Assembly (NCBI GenBank): GCA_037013495.1
Contig: CM072810.1
Coordinates: forward strand, 76,492,449 to 76,556,448
Direction of reading: 5' to 3'
DNA from: Hippophae tibetana
Taxonomy: Eukaryota > Streptophyta > Magnoliopsida > Rosales > Elaeagnaceae
DNA length: 64,000 bases
Of the stretch, positions 36,701-52,000 are shown one piece after another. A program made the position numbers and the translations under genes. Positions within the stretch are counted from its first letter, which is position 1. Each line of letters starts with the position of its first letter. The notes under the pieces are model-generated. The model was not told the origin of the DNA. It saw only the letters and a list, made by a program, of their open reading frames with translations, and did not search any database.

Positions 36701-37761
36701 CATATTAAGGTTGCATTAGGTTTGGGGTTTTGTTCCGTATAATAGAAAACAGTAGCCTTATGATGGAGGAAGATTTGATAACTTTAGTGAAAATACTTTT
36801 TAGAAATATTCTTGCTTTTATTCCTGTGGTTCTTGATTGAATGCTCCAATTCGACATATCAAAAGGAGTGATCATCTTTTTTGGCATCACGAGTTTGGGG
36901 CATTATGGACTTGTTGATGTTGTTTTCATCTGTGTATTTCGTTTCGTATTTATTTTTGAAACCATAGTCTCTTCGTCTTGCTCTTTATTTCTATGGTCAA
37001 TCAATCTATGTTCTTCATAAATAAAAGAGTAGGAAAAAGAAGATGTGTTATTCTCTTCACAATATTAAAAAAAGAAAATTTGAGAAATAAGAGTTCCAAC
37101 TTTAAACGGCCATAACTTTTGACTCGTATACCGAAATTACTATTATAATATATCAAGTTAGAGCTTGTAACGATTCCTATAATCTCAGCTATGTGGCAGA
37201 AGAACCTCATTTTTTGAACAAAAATTCTCCTTTTACATCACCTACCGAGGTCTTATTGTTTTTGTTCCATATAGACCCTTTTGTTTTTCTTTGGATTTTT
37301 TTCAATGCAACAATTACGAATATTGACGTGCCGACGAAAAGTGTGTTTAAAAATATTCTAAATATTTTCAATATCTCATAATTATTCTCATGACAATACA
37401 AATATACTAATTACGCTTCACAATTATTTTTTTGGAACATTAAATTGAAAGATTAATTTTCGAAGCCATTTATGTATAGCGATTTTCTTTTTTAGTGAAT
37501 TGTTAAATTTAATGTATTATTTTTATTCTTTTTTTCTTCACGGATGCATTACGCACATTACACAACTAAATAGCCATATTAAGGTTGCATTAGGTTTAGG
37601 GTTTTGTTCCGTATAATAGAAAACAGTAGCCTTATGATGGAGGAAGATATGATAACTTTAGTGAAAATACTTTTTAGAAATATTCTTGCTTTTATTCCTG
37701 TGGTTCTTGATTGAATGCTCCAATTCGACATATCAAAAGGAGTGATCATCTTTTTTGGCAT
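33786..37761 (+). repeat. 4-kb higher-order block, second copy
   Basis: It is the counterpart of 26,800-30,775. Private differences include aaattcaaag near 34,825, gttgattttg near 35,170, cttgctcttt near 36,980 and catcaaaag near 37,762. At its right end the sequence passes directly into the cattatgcttgttg module. Confidence 0.9.
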
Positions 37762-39310
37762 CAAAAGTTTGGGGCATTATGCTTGTTGATGTTGTTTTCC
37801 TCTGTGTAATTCGTTTAGTATTTATTTTTGAAACCATAGTCTCTTTTTCTTGATCTTTATTTCTATGTTCAATCAATCTTTGTTCTTCTTAAATAAAAGA
37901 GTAGGAAAAAGAAGATGGGTTATACTCATCACAATATTAAAAAAAGAAAATTTGAGAAATAAGAGTTCCAACTTTAAACGGCCATAACTTTTGACTCGTA
38001 TATCGAAATTACTATTATAATATATCAAGCTAGAGCTTCTAACGATTCCTATAATCTCAGCTATGTGGCAGAAGAACCTCATTTTTTGAACAAAAATTCT
38101 CCTTTTACATCACCTACAGAGGTCTTAATGTTTTTGTTCCATATAGACCCTTTTGTTTTTCTTTGGATTTTTTTCAATGGAACTATTACGAATATAGAGG
38201 TGCCGATGAAAAGTGTGTTTAAAAATATTCTAAATATTTTCAATATCTAATAATTATTCTCATGACAATACAAATATACTCATTACGCTTCACAATTTAT
38301 TTTTTGGGACTTAAAATTGAAAGATTAATTTTCGAAGCCATTTATGTATAGCGATTTTCTTTTTTAGTGAATTGCTATATTTAATGTATTATTTTTATGC
38401 TTTTTTTCTTCACGGATGGATTATGAACATTACACATCTAAATAGCCATATTAAGGTTGCATTTGGTTTACGGTTTTTTTTTCGTATAATAGAAAACAGT
38501 AGCCTTATGATGGAGGAAGATTTGATAACTTTAGTGAAATTACTTTTTAGAAATATTGTTGCTTTTATTCCTGTGGTTCTTGATTGAATGCTCCAATTCG
38601 ACATATCAAAAGGAGTGATCATCTTTTTTGGCATTACAAGGTTGGGGTATTATGGACTTGTTGATGTTGTTTTCCTCTGTGTAATTCGTTTAGTATTTAT
38701 TTTGGAAACCATAGTCTCTTTTTCTTGATCTTTATTTCTATGTTCAATCAATCTTTGTTCTTCATAAATAAAAGAGTAGGAAAAAGAAGATGGGTTATAC
38801 TCATCACAATATTAAAAAAAGAAAATTTGAGAAATAAGAGTTCCAACTTTAAACGGCCATAACTTTTGACTCGTATATCGAAATTACTATTATAATATAT
38901 CAAGCTAGAGCTTGTAACGATTCCTATAATCACACCAATGTGGCAGAAGAACCTCATTTTTTGACCAAAAATTCTCCTTTTACATCACCTACAGAGGTCT
39001 TAATGTTTTTGTTCCATATAGACCCTTTTGTTTTTCTTTGGATTTTTTTAATGCAACTATTACGAATATAGAGGTGCCTATGAAAAGCGTGTTTAAAAAT
39101 ATTCTAAATATTTTCAATATCTAATAATTATTCTCATGACAATACAAATATACTCATTACGCTTCACAATTTATTTTTTGGAACATAAAATTGAAAGATT
39201 AATTTTCGAAGCCATTTATGTATAGCGATTTTTTTTTTAGTGAATTGTTAAATTTAATGTATTATTTTTATGCTTTTTTCCGTCACGGATGGATTATGCA
39301 CATTACACAA
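37420..39310 (+). repeat. Distinctive module, copy A of five
   Basis: Marked by gaacattaaattg, ggatgcattacgc, cattatgcttgttg (3-bp loss), cttcttaaataaaag, tttcaatggaac, gaacttaaaattg (gggactt here), atgaacattacacatc, ggtttacggtttt, attttggaaacc, tttgaccaaaaattc, gcctatgaaaagcg and gattttttttttag-like tail. Copies B-E lie at 41,780, 46,520, about 50,893 and 54,378. Copy A alone has catcaaaag and a 9-T run after acgg. Confidence 0.88.
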
Positions 39311-40780
39311 CTAAATAGCCATATTAAGGTTGCATTAGGTTTAGGGTTTTGTTCCGTATAATAGAAAACAGTAGCCTTATGATGGAGGAAGATTTGATAA
39401 CTTTAGTGAAATTACTTTTTAGAAATATTGTTGCTTTTATTCCTGTGGTTCTTGATTGAATGCTCCAATTCGACATATCAAAAGGAGTGATCATCTTTTT
39501 TGGCATCACAAGTTTGGGGTATTATGGACTTGTTGATGTTGTTTTCTTCTGTGTATTTCGTTTCTATTTATTTTTGAAACCATAGTCTCTTCTTCTTGAT
39601 CTTTATTTCTATGTTCAATCAATCTTTGTTCTTCATAAATAAAAGAGTAGGAAAAAGAAGATGGGTTATACTCTGCACAATATTAAAAAAAGAAAATTTG
39701 AGAAATAAGAGTTCCAACTTTTAAGGGCCATAACTTTTTACTCGTATACCGAAATTACTATTGTAATATATCAAGTTAGAGCTTGTAACGATTCCTATAA
39801 TCACACCAATGTGGCAGAAGAACCTCATTTTTTGAACAAAAATTCTCCATTTACATCACCTACCGAGGTCTTAATGTTTTTGTTCCATATAGACCCTTTT
39901 GTTTTTCTTTGGATTTTTTTAATGCAACTATTACGAATATAGAGGTGCCTATGAAAAGCGTGTTTAAAAATATTCTAAATATTTTCAATATCTAATAATT
40001 ATTCTCATGACAATACAAATATACTCATTACGCTTCACAATTTATTTTTTGGAACATAAAATTGAAAGATTAATTTTCGAAGCCATTTATGTATAGCGAT
40101 TTTTTTTTTAGTGAATTGTTAAATTTAATGTATTATTTTTATGCTTTTTTCCGTCACGGATGGATTATGCACATTACACAACTAAATAGCCATATTAAGG
40201 TTGCATTAGGTTTAGGGTTTTGTTCCGTATAATAGAAAACAGTAGCCTTATGATGGAGGAAGATTTGATAACTTTAGTGAAATTACTTTTTAGAAATATT
40301 GTTGCTTTTATTCCTGTGGTTCTTGATTGAATGCTCCAATTCGACATATCAAAAGGAGTGATCATCTTTTTTGGCATCACAAGTTTGGGGTATTATGGAC
40401 TTGTTGATGTTGTTTTCTTCTGTGTATTTCGTTTCTATTTATTTTTGAAACCATAGTCTCTTCTTCTTGATCTTTATTTCTATGTTCAATCAATCTTTGT
40501 TCTTCATAAATAAAAGAGTAGGAAAAAGAAGATGGGTTATACTCTGCACAATATTAAAAAAAGAAAATTTGAGAAATAAGAGTTCCAACTTTTAAGGGCC
40601 ATAACTTTTTACTCGTATACCGAAATTACTATTGTAATATATCAAGTTAGAGCTTGTAACGATTCCTATAATCACACCAATGTGGCAGAAGAACCTCATT
40701 TTTTGAACAAAAATTCTCCCTTTACATCACCTACCGAGGTCTTAATGTTTTTGTTCCATATAGACCCTTTTGTTTTTCTT
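39040..40780 (+). repeat. One unit duplicated in tandem (late copy 45 to late copy 47)
   Basis: Two adjacent stretches of about 872 bp share gcctatgaaaagcg, gatttttttttagtg, ttttcttctgtgtattt and cttttaagggcc. The change to aagggcc in the otherwise constant box is found only in these two units, so the duplication is recent. Confidence 0.83.
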
Positions 40781-41779
40781 TGGATTTTTTTCAATGCAAC
40801 TATTACGAATATAGAGGTGCCGACAAAAAGTGTTTTAAAAATATTCTAAATATTTTCAATATCTAATAATTATTCTCATGACAATACAAATATACTCATT
40901 ACGCTTCACAATTTATTTTTTGGAACATAAAATTGAAAGATTAATTTTCGAAGCCATTTATGTATTGCGATTTTCTTTTTTAGGGAATTGTTAAATTTAA
41001 TGTATTATTTTTATGCTTTTTTTCGTCACGGATGGATTATGCACATTACACAACTAAAGTGCCATATTAAGGTTGCATTAGGTTTAGGGTTTTGTTCCGT
41101 ATAATAGAAAACAGTAGCCTTATGATGGAGGAAGATTTGATAACTTTAGTGAAATTACTTTTTAGAAATATTGTTGCTTTTATTCCTGTGGTTCTTGATT
41201 GAATGCTCCAATTCGACATATCAAAAGGAGTGATCATCTTTTTTGGCATCACAAGTTTGGGGTATTATGGACTTGTTGATGTTGTTTTCATCTGTGTATT
41301 TCGTTTCTATTTATTTTTGAAACCATAGTCTCTTCTTCTTGATCTTTATTTCTATGTTCAATCAATCTTTGTTCTTCATAAATAAAAGAGTAGGAAAAAG
41401 AAGATGGGTTATACTCTGCACAATATTAAAAAAAGAAAATTTGAGAAATAAGAGTTCCAACTTTTAACGGCCATAACTTTTTACTCGTATACCGAAATTA
41501 CTATTGTAATATATCAAGTTAGAGCTTGTAACGATTCCTATAATCTCAGCTATGTGGCAGAAGAACCTCATTTTTTGAACAAAAATTCTCCTTTAACATC
41601 ACCTACCGAGGTCTTAATGTTTTTGTTCCATATAGACCCTTTTGTTTTTCTTTGGATTTTTTTCAATGCAACAATTACGAATATTGACGTGCCGACGAAA
41701 AGTGTGTTTAAAAATATTCTAAATATTTTTAATATCTCATAATTATTCTCATGACAATACAAATATACTAATTACGCTT

Positions 41780-43670
41780 CACAATTATTTTTTTGGAACA
41801 TTAAATTGAAAGATTAATTTTCGAAGCCATTTATGTATAGCGATTTTCTTTTTTAGTGAATTGTTAAATTTAATGTATTATTTTTATTCTTTTTTTCTTC
41901 ACGGATGCATTACGCACATTACACAACTAAATAGCCATATTAAGGTTGCATTAGGTTTAGGGTTTTGTTCCGTATAATAGAAAACAGTAGCCTTATGATG
42001 GAGGAAGATATGATAACTTTAGTGAAAATACTTTTTAGAAATATTCTTGCTTTTATTCCTGTGGTTCTTGATTGAATGCTCCAATTCGACATATCAAAAG
42101 GAGTGATCATCTTTTTTGGCATCACAAGTTTGGGGCATTATGCTTGTTGATGTTGTTTTCCTCTGTGTAATTCGTTTAGTATTTATTTTTGAAACCATAG
42201 TCTCTTTTTCTTGATCTTTATTTCTATGTTCAATCAATCTTTGTTCTTCTTAAATAAAAGAGTAGGAAAAAGAAGATGGGTTATACTCATCACAATATTA
42301 AAAAAAGAAAATTTGAGAAATAAGAGTTCCAACTTTAAACGGCCATAACTTTTGACTCGTATATCGAAATTACTATTATAATATATCAAGCTAGAGCTTC
42401 TAACGATTCCTATAATCTCAGCTATGTGGCAGAAGAACCTCATTTTTTGAACAAAAATTCTCCTTTTACATCACCTACAGAGGTCTTAATGTTTTTGTTC
42501 CATATAGACCCTTTTGTTTTTCTTTGGATTTTTTTCAATGGAACTATTACGAATATAGAGGTGCCGATGAAAAGTGTGTTTAAAAATATTCTAAATATTT
42601 TCAATATCTAATAATTATTCTCATGACAATACAAATATACTCATTACGCTTCACAATTTATTTTTTGGAACTTAAAATTGAAAGATTAATTTTCGAAGCC
42701 ATTTATGTATAGCGATTTTCTTTTTTAGTGAATTGCTATATTTAATGTATTATTTTTATGCTTTTTTTCTTCACGGATGGATTATGAACATTACACATCT
42801 AAATAGCCATATTAAGGTTGCATTTGGTTTACGGTTTTTTTTCGTATAATAGAAAACAGTAGCCTTATGATGGAGGAAGATTTGATAACTTTAGTGAAAT
42901 TACTTTTTAGAAATATTGTTGCTTTTATTCCTGTGGTTCTTGATTGAATGCTCCAATTCGACATATCAAAAGGAGTGATCATCTTTTTTGGCATTACAAG
43001 GTTGGGGTATTATGGACTTGTTGATGTTGTTTTCCTCTGTGTAATTCGTTTAGTATTTATTTTGGAAACCATAGTCTCTTTTTCTTGATCTTTATTTCTA
43101 TGTTCAATCAATCTTTGTTCTTCATAAATAAAAGAGTAGGAAAAAGAAGATGGGTTATACTCATCACAATATTAAAAAAAGAAAATTTGAGAAATAAGAG
43201 TTCCAACTTTAAACGGCCATAACTTTTGACTCGTATATCGAAATTACTATTATAATATATCAAGCTAGAGCTTGTAACGATTCCTATAATCACACCAATG
43301 TGGCAGAAGAACCTCATTTTTTGACCAAAAATTCTCCTTTTACATCACCTACAGAGGTCTTAATGTTTTTGTTCCATATAGACCCTTTTGTTTTTCTTTG
43401 GATTTTTTTAATGCAACTATTACGAATATAGAGGTGCCTATGAAAAGCGTGTTTAAAAATATTCTAAATATTTTCAATATCTAATAATTATTCTCATGAC
43501 AATACAAATATACTCATTACGCTTCACAATTTATTTTTTGGAACATAAAATTGAAAGATTAATTTTCGAAGCCATTTATGTATAGCGATTTTTTTTTTAG
43601 TGAATTGTTAAATTTAATGTATTATTTTTATGCTTTTTTCCGTCACGGATGGATTATGCACATTACACAA
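41780..43670 (+). repeat. Distinctive module, copy B
   Basis: It matches copy A at an offset of 4,360-4,361 bp (5 units) with the same set of private changes. It differs in keeping catcacaag, ggaactt and an 8-T run after acgg. The preceding late unit 48 has aatatttttaatatctc and so is of other origin. Confidence 0.88.
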
Positions 43671-44669
43671 CTAAAGTGCCATATTAAGGTTGCATTAGGT
43701 TTAGGGTTTTGTTCCGTATAATAGAAAACAGTAGCCTTATGATGGAGGAAGATTTGATAACTTTAGTGAAATTACTTTTTAGAAATATTGTTTCTTTTAT
43801 TCCTGTGGTTCTTGATTGAATGCTCCAATTCGACATATCAAAAGGAGTGATCATCTTTTTTGGCATCACAAGTTTGGGGTATTATGGACTTGTTGATGTT
43901 GTTTTCATCTGTGTATTTCGTTTCTATTTATTTTTGAAACCATAGTCTCTTCTTCTTGATCTTTATTTCTATGTTCAATCAATCTTTGTTCTTCATAAAT
44001 AAAAGAGTAGGAAAAAGAAGATGGGTTATACTCTGCACAATATTAAAAAAAGAAAATTTGAGAAATAAGAGTTCCAACTTTTAACGGCCATAACTTTTTA
44101 CTCGTATACCGAAATTACTATTGTAATATATCAAGTTAGAGCTTGTAACGATTCCTATAATCACACCAATGTGGCAGAAGAACCTCATTTTTTGAACAAA
44201 AATTCTCCCTTTACATCACCTACCGAGGTCTTAATGTTTTTGTTCCATATAGACCCTTTTGTTTTTCTTTGGATTTTTTTCAATGCAACTATTACGAATA
44301 TAGAGGTGCCGACAAAAAGCGTGTTTAAAAATATTCTAAATATTTTCAATATCTAATAATTATTCTCATGACAATACAAATATACTCATTACGCTTCACA
44401 ATTTATTTTTTGGAACATAAAATTGAAAGATTAATTTTCGAAGCCATTTATGTATTGCGATTTTCTTTTTTAGGGAATTGTTAAATTTAATGTATTATTT
44501 TTATGCTTTTTTTCGTCACGGATGGATTATGCACATTACACAACTAAAGTGCCATATTAAGGTTGCATTAGGTTTAGGGTTTTGTTCCGTATAATAGAAA
44601 ACAGTAGCCTTATGATGGAGGAAGATTTGATAACTTTAGTGAAATTACTTTTTAGAAATATTGTTGCTT

Positions 44670-47600
44670 TTATTCCTGTGGTTCTTGATTGAATGCTCCA
44701 ATTCGACATATCAAAAGGAGTGATCATCTTTTTTGGCATCACAAGTTTGGGGTATTATGGACTTGTTGATGTTGTTTTCATCTGTGTATTTCGTTTCTAT
44801 TTATTTTTGAAACCATAGTCTCTTCTTCTTGATCTTTATTTCTACGTTCAATCAATCTTTGTTCTTCATAAATAAAAGAGTAGGAAAAAGAAGATGGGTT
44901 ATACTCTGCACAATATTAAAAAAAGAAAATTTGGGAAATAAGAGTTCCAACTTTTAACGGCCATAACTTTTTACTCGTATACCGAAATTACTATTGTAAT
45001 ATATCAAGTTAGAGCTTGTAACGATTCCTATAATCACACCAATGTGGCAGAAGAACCTCATTTTTTGAACAAAAATTCTCCCTTTACATCACCTACCGAG
45101 GTCTTAATGTTTTTGTTCCATATAGACCCTTTTGTTTTTCTTTGGATTTTTTTCAATGCAACTATTACGAATATAGAGGTGCCGACAAAAAGTGTGTTTA
45201 AAAATATTCTAAATATTTTCAATATCTAATAATTATTCTCATGACAATACAAATATACTCATTACGCTTCACAATTTATTTTTTGGAACATAAAATTGAA
45301 AGATTAATTTTCGAAGCCATTTATGTATTGCGATTTTCTTTTTTAGGGAATTGTTAAATTTAATGTATTATTTTTATGCTTTTTTTCGTCACGGATGGAT
45401 TATGCACATTACACAACTAAAGTGCCATATTAAGGTTGCATTAGGTTTAGGGTTTTGTTCCGTATAATAGAAAACAGTAGCCTTATGATGGAGGAAGATT
45501 TGATAACTTTAGTGAAATTACTTTTTAGAAATATTGTTGCTTTTATTCCTGTGGTTCTTGATTGAATGCTCCAATTCGACATATCAAAAGGAGTGATCAT
45601 CTTTTTTGGCATCACAAGTTTGGGGTATTATGGACTTGTTGATGTTGTTTTCATCTGTGTATTTCGTTTCTATTTATTTTTGAAACCATAGTCTCTTCTT
45701 CTTGATCTTTATATCTATGTTCAATCAATCTTTGTTCTTCATAAATAAAAGAGTAGGAAAAAGAAGATGGGTTATACTCTGCACAATATTAAAAAAAGAA
45801 AATTTGAGAAATAAGAGTTCCAACTTTTAACGGCCATAACTTTTTACTCGTATACCGAAATTACTATTGTAATATATCAAGTTAGAGCTTGTAACGATTC
45901 CTATAATCTCAGCTATGTGGCAGAAGAACCTCATTTTTTGAACAAAAATTCTCCTTTTACATCACCTACCGAGGTCTTAATGTTTTTGTTCCATATAGAC
46001 CCTTCTGTTTTTCTTTGGATTTTTTTCAATGCAACAATTACGAATATTGACGTGCCGACGAAAAGTGTGTTTAAAAATATTCTAAATATTTTTAATATCT
46101 CATAATTATTCTCATGACAATACAAATATACTAATTACGCTTCACAATTATTTTTTTGGAACATAAAATTGAAAGATTAATTTTCGAAGCCATTTATGTA
46201 TAGCGATTTTCTTTTTTAGTGAATTGTTAAATTTAATGTATTATTTTTATTCTTTTTTTCTTCACGGATGGATGAAGTACATTACACAACTAAATAGCCA
46301 TATTAAGGTTGCATTAGGTTTGGGGGTTTGTTCCGTATAATAGAAAACAGTAGCCTTATGATGGAGGAAGATTTGATAACTTGAGTGAAAATACTTTTTA
46401 GAAATATTCTTGCTTTTATTCCTGTGGTTCTTGATTGAATGCTCCAATTCGACATATCAAAAGGAGTGATCATCTTTTTTGGCATCACGAGTTTGGGGCA
46501 TTATGGACTTGTTGATGTTGTTTTCCTCTGTGTATTTCGTTTCGTATTTATTTTTGAAACCATAGTCTCTTGTTCTTGATCTTTATTTCTATGTTCAATC
46601 AATCTTTGTTCTTCATAAATAAAAGAGTAGGAAAAAGAAGATGTGTTATTCTCTTCACAATATTAAAAAAAGAAAATTTGAGAAATAAGAGTTCCAACTT
46701 TAAACGGCCATAACTTTTGACTCGTATACCGAAATTACTATTATAATATATCAAGTTAGAGCTTGTAATGATTCCTATAATCTCAGCTATGTGGCAGAAG
46801 AACCTCATTTTTTGAACAAAAATTCTCCTTTTACATCACCTACCGAGGTCTTATTGTTTTTGTTCCATATAGACCATTTTGTTTTTCTTTGGATTTTTTT
46901 CAATGCAACAATTACGAATATTGACGTGCCGACGAAAAGTGTGTTTAAAAATATTCTAAATATTTTCAATATCTCATAATTATTCTCATGACAATACAAA
47001 TATACTAATTACGCTTCACAATTATTTTTTTGGAACATTAAATTGAAAGATTAATTTTCGAAGCCATTTATGTATAGCGATTTTCTTTTTTATTGAATTG
47101 TTAAATTTAATGTATTATTTTTATTCTTTTTTTCTTCACGGATGCATTACGCACATTACACAACTAAATAGCCATATTAAGGTTGCATTAGGTTTAGGGT
47201 TTTGTTCCGTATAATAGAAAACAGTAGCCTTATGATGGAGGAAGATATGATAACTTTAGTGAAAATACTTTTTAGAAATATTCTTGCTTTTATTCCTGTG
47301 GTTCTTGATTGAATGCTCCAATTCGACATATCAAAAGGAGTGATCATCTTTTTTGGCATCACAAGTTTGGGGCATTATGCTTGTTGATGTTGTTTTCCTC
47401 TGTGTAATTCGTTTAGTATTTATTTTTGAAACCATAGTCTCTTTTTCTTGATCTTTATTTCTATGTTCAATCAATCTTTGTTCTTCTTAAATAAAAGAGT
47501 AGGAAAAAGAAGATGGGTTATACTCATCACAATATTAAAAAAAGAAAATTTGAGAAATAAGAGTTCCAACTTTAAACGGCCATAACTTTTGACTCGTATA

Positions 47601-48050
47601 TCGAAATTACTATTATAATATATCAAGCTAGAGCTTGTAACGATTCCTATAATCTCAGCTATGTGGCAGAAGAACCTCATTTTTTGAACAAAAATTCTCC
47701 TTTTACATCACCTACAGAGGTCTTAATGTTTTTGTTCCATATAGACCCTTTTGTTTTTCTTTGGATTTTTTTCAATGGAACTATTACGAATATAGAGGTG
47801 CCGATGAAAAGTGTGTTTAAAAATATTCTAAATATTTTCAATATCTAATAATTATTCTCATGACAATACAAATATACTCATTACGCTTCACAATTTATTT
47901 TTTGGAACTTAAAATTGAAAGATTAATTTTCGAAGCCATTTATGTATAGCGATTTTCTTTTTTAGTGAATTGCTATATTTAATGTATTATTTTTATGCTT
48001 TTTTTCTTCACGGATGGATTATGAACATTACACATCTAAATAGCCATATT
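44670..48050 (+). repeat. Five-unit repeat, first copy
   Basis: 44,670-45,970 matches 49,034-50,334, and 46,530-48,050 matches 50,893-52,413, both at an offset of about 4,363-4,364 bp. Shared features include tttatatctatgttc and the distinctive module. The part between (late unit 53 and early unit 54) does not match, because in the second copy it was replaced by sequence like units 62-63. Confidence 0.75.
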
Positions 48051-49020
48051 AAGGTTGCATTTGGTTTACGGTTTTTTTTCGTATAATAGAAAACAGTAGC
48101 CTTATGATGGAGGAAGATTTGATAACTTTAGTGAAATTACTTTTTAGAAATATTGTTGCTTTTATTCCTGTGGTTCTTGATTGAATGCTCCAATTCGACA
48201 TATCAAAAGGAGTGATCATCTTTTTTGGCATTACAAGGTTGGGGTATTATGGACTTGTTGATGTTGTTTTCCTCTGTGTAATTCGTTTAGTATTTATTTT
48301 GGAAACCAGAGTCTCTTTTTCTTGATCTTTATTTCTATGTTCAATCAATCTTTGTTCTTCATAAATAAAAGAGTAGGAAAAAGAAGATGGGTTATACTCA
48401 TCACAATATTAAAAAAAGAAAATTTGAGAAATAAGAGTTCCAACTTTAAACGGCCATAACTTTTGACTCGTATATCGAAATTACTATTATAATATATCAA
48501 GCTAGAGCTTGTAACGATTCCTATAATCTCAGCTATGTGGCAGAAGAACCTCATTTTTTGACCAAAAATTCTCCTTTTACATCACCTACAGAGGTCTTAA
48601 TGTTTTTGTTCCATATAGACCCTTTTGTTTTTCTTTGGATTTTTTTAATGCAACTATTACGAATATAGAGGTGCCTATGAAAAGCGTGTTTAAAAATATT
48701 CTAAATATTTTCAATATCTAATAATTATTCTCATGACAATACAAATATACTCATTACGCTTCACAATTTATTTTTTGGAACATAAAATTGAAAGATTAAT
48801 TTTCGAAGCCATTTATGTATAGCGATTTTTTTTTTAGTGAATTGTTAAATTTAATGTATTATTTTTATGCTTTTTTCCGTCACGGATGGATTATGCACAT
48901 TACACAACTAAATAGCCATATTAAGGTTGCATTAGGTTTAGGGTTTTGTTCCGTATAATAGAAAACAGTAGCCTTATGATGGAGGAAGATTTGATAACTT
49001 AATTGAAAATACTTTTTAGA
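46520..49020 (+). repeat. Distinctive module, copy C (extended)
   Basis: It matches copy E (54,378-56,876) over about 2.5 kb at an offset of 7,858 bp (9 units), including the private gataacttaattgaaaa near 48,993 and 56,850. Single differences include taatgattcc near 46,768, gaccattttg near 46,874, tttattgaattg near 47,090 and aaccagagtc near 48,306. Confidence 0.87.
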
Positions 49021-49033
49021 AATATTGTTGCTT

Positions 49034-52000
49034 TTATTCCTGTGGTTCTTGATTGAATGCTCCAATTCGACATATCAAAAGGAGTGATCATCTTTTTTGG
49101 CATCACAAGTTTGGGGTATTATGGACTTGTTGATGTTGTTTTCATCTGTGTATTTCGTTTCTATTTATTTTTGAAACCATAGTCTCTTCTTCTTGATCTT
49201 TATTTCTATGTTCAATCAATCTTTGTTCTTCATAAATAAAAGAGTAGGAAAAAGAAGATGGGTTATACTCTGCACAATATTAAAAAAAGAAAATTTGAGA
49301 AATAAGAGTTCCAACTTTTAACGGCCATAACTTTTTACTCGTATACCGAAATTACTATTGTAATATATCAAGTTAGAGCTTGTAACGATTCCTATAATCA
49401 CACCAATGTGGCAGAAGAACCTCATTTTTTGAACAAAAATTCTCCCTTTACATCACCTACCGAGGTCTTAATGTTTTTGTTCCATATAGACCCTTTTGTT
49501 TTTCTTTGGATTTTTTTCAATGCAACTATTACGAATATAGAGGTGCCGACAAAAAGTGTGTTTAAAAATATTCTAAATATTTTCAATATCTAATAATTAT
49601 TCTCATGACAATACAAATATACTCATTACGCTTCACAATTTATTTTTTGGAACATAAAATTGAAAGATTAATTTTCGAAGCCATTTATGTATTGCGATTT
49701 TCTTTTTTAGGGAATTGTTAAATTTAATGTATTATTTTTATGCTTTTTTTCGTCACGGATGGATTATGCACATTACACAACTAAAGTGCCATATTAAGGT
49801 TGCATTAGGTTTAGGGTTTTGTTCCGTATAATAGAAAACAGTAGCCTTATGATGGAGGAAGATTTGATAACTTTAGTGAAATTACTTTTTAGAAATATTG
49901 TTGCTTTTATTCCTGTGGTTCTTGATTGAATGCTCCAATTCGACATATCAAAAGGAGTGATCATCTTTTTTGGCATCACAAGTTTGGGTATTATGGACTT
50001 GTTGATGTTGTTTTCATCTGTGTATTTCGTTTCTATTTATTTTTGAAACCATAGTCTCTTCTTCTTGATCTTTATATCTATGTTCAATCAATCTTTGTTC
50101 TTCATAAATAAAAGAGTAGGAAAAAGAAGATGGGTTATACTCTGCACAATATTAAAAAAAGAAAATTTGAGAAATAAGAGTTCCAACTTTTAACGGCCAT
50201 AACTTTTTACTCGTATACCGAAATTACTATTGTAATATATCAAGTTAGAGCTTGTAACGAATCCTATAATCTCAGCTATGTGGCAGAAGAACCTCATTTT
50301 TTGAACAAAAATTCTCCTTTTACATCACCTACCGAGGTCTTAATGTTTTTGTTCCATATAGACCCTTTTGTTTTTCTTTGGATTTTTTTCAATGGAACTA
50401 TTACGAATAGAGAGGTGCTGATGAAAAGTGTGTTTAAAAATATTCTAAATATTTTCAATATCTAATAATTATTCTCATGACAATACAAATATACTCATTA
50501 CGCTTCACAATTTATTTTTTGGAACATAAAATTGAAAGATTAATTTTTGAAGCCATTTATGTATAGCGATTTTCTTTTTTAGTGAATTGTTAAATTTAAT
50601 GTATTATTTTTATGCTTTTTTCCATCACGGATGGATTATGCACATTACACAACTAAATAGCCATATTAAGGTTGCATTTGGTTTATGGTTTTGTTCCGTA
50701 TAATAGAAAACAGTAGCCTTATGATGGAGGAAGATTTGATAACTTTAGTGAAATTACTTTTTAGAAATATTGTTGCATTTATTCCTGTGTTTCTTGATTG
50801 AATGCTCCAATTCGACATATAAAAAGGAGTGATCATCTTTTTTGGCATTACAAGGTTGGGGTATTATGGACATGTTGATGTTGTTTTCCTCTGTGTATTT
50901 CGTTTCGTATTTATTTTTGAAACCATAGTCTCTTGTTCTTGATCTTTATTTCTATGTTCAATCAATCTTTGTTCTTCATAAATAAAAGAGTAGGAAAAAG
51001 AAGATGTGTTATTCTCTTCACAATATTAAAAAAAGAAAATTTGAGAAATAAGAGTTCCAACTTTAAACGGCCATAACTTTTGACTCGTATACCGAAATTA
51101 CTATTATAATATATCAAGTTAGAGCTTGTAACGATTCCTATAATCTCAGCTATGTGGCAGAAGAACCTCATTTTTTGAACAAAAATTCTCCTTTTACATC
51201 ACCTACCGAGGTCTTATTGTTTTTGTTCCATATAGACCCTTTTGTTTTTCTTTGGATTTTTTTCAATGCAACAATTACGAATATTGACGTGCCGACGAAA
51301 AGTGTGTTTAAAAATATTCTAAATATTTTCAATATCTCATAATTATTCTCATGACAATACAAATATACTAATTACGCTTCACAATTATTTTTTTGGAACA
51401 TTAAATTGAAAGATTAATTTTCGAAGCCATTTATGTATAGCGATTTTCTTTTTTAGTGAATTGTTAAATTTAATGTATTATTTTTATTCTTTTTTTCTTC
51501 ACGGATGCATTACGCACATTACACAACTAAATAGCCATATTAAGGTTGCATTAGGTTTAGGGTTTTGTTCCGTATAATAGAAAACAGTAGCCTTATGATG
51601 GAGGAAGATATGATAACTTTAGTGAAAATACTTTTTAGAAATATTCTTGCTTTTATTCCTGTGGTTCTTGATTGAATGCTCCAATTCGACATATCAAAAG
51701 GAGTGATCATCTTTTTTGGCATCACAAGTTTGGGGCATTATGCTTGTTGATGTTGTTTTCCTCTGTGTAATTCGTTTAGTATTTATTTTTGAAACCATAG
51801 TCTCTTTTTCTTGATCTTTATTTCTATGTTCAATCAATCTTTGTTCTTCTTAAATAAAAGAGTAGGAAAAAGAAGATGGGTTATACTCATCACAATATTA
51901 AAAAAAGAAAATTTGAGAAATAAGAGTTCCAACTTTAAACGGCCATAACTTTTGACTCGTATATCGAAATTACTATTATAATATATCAAGCTAGAGCTTG

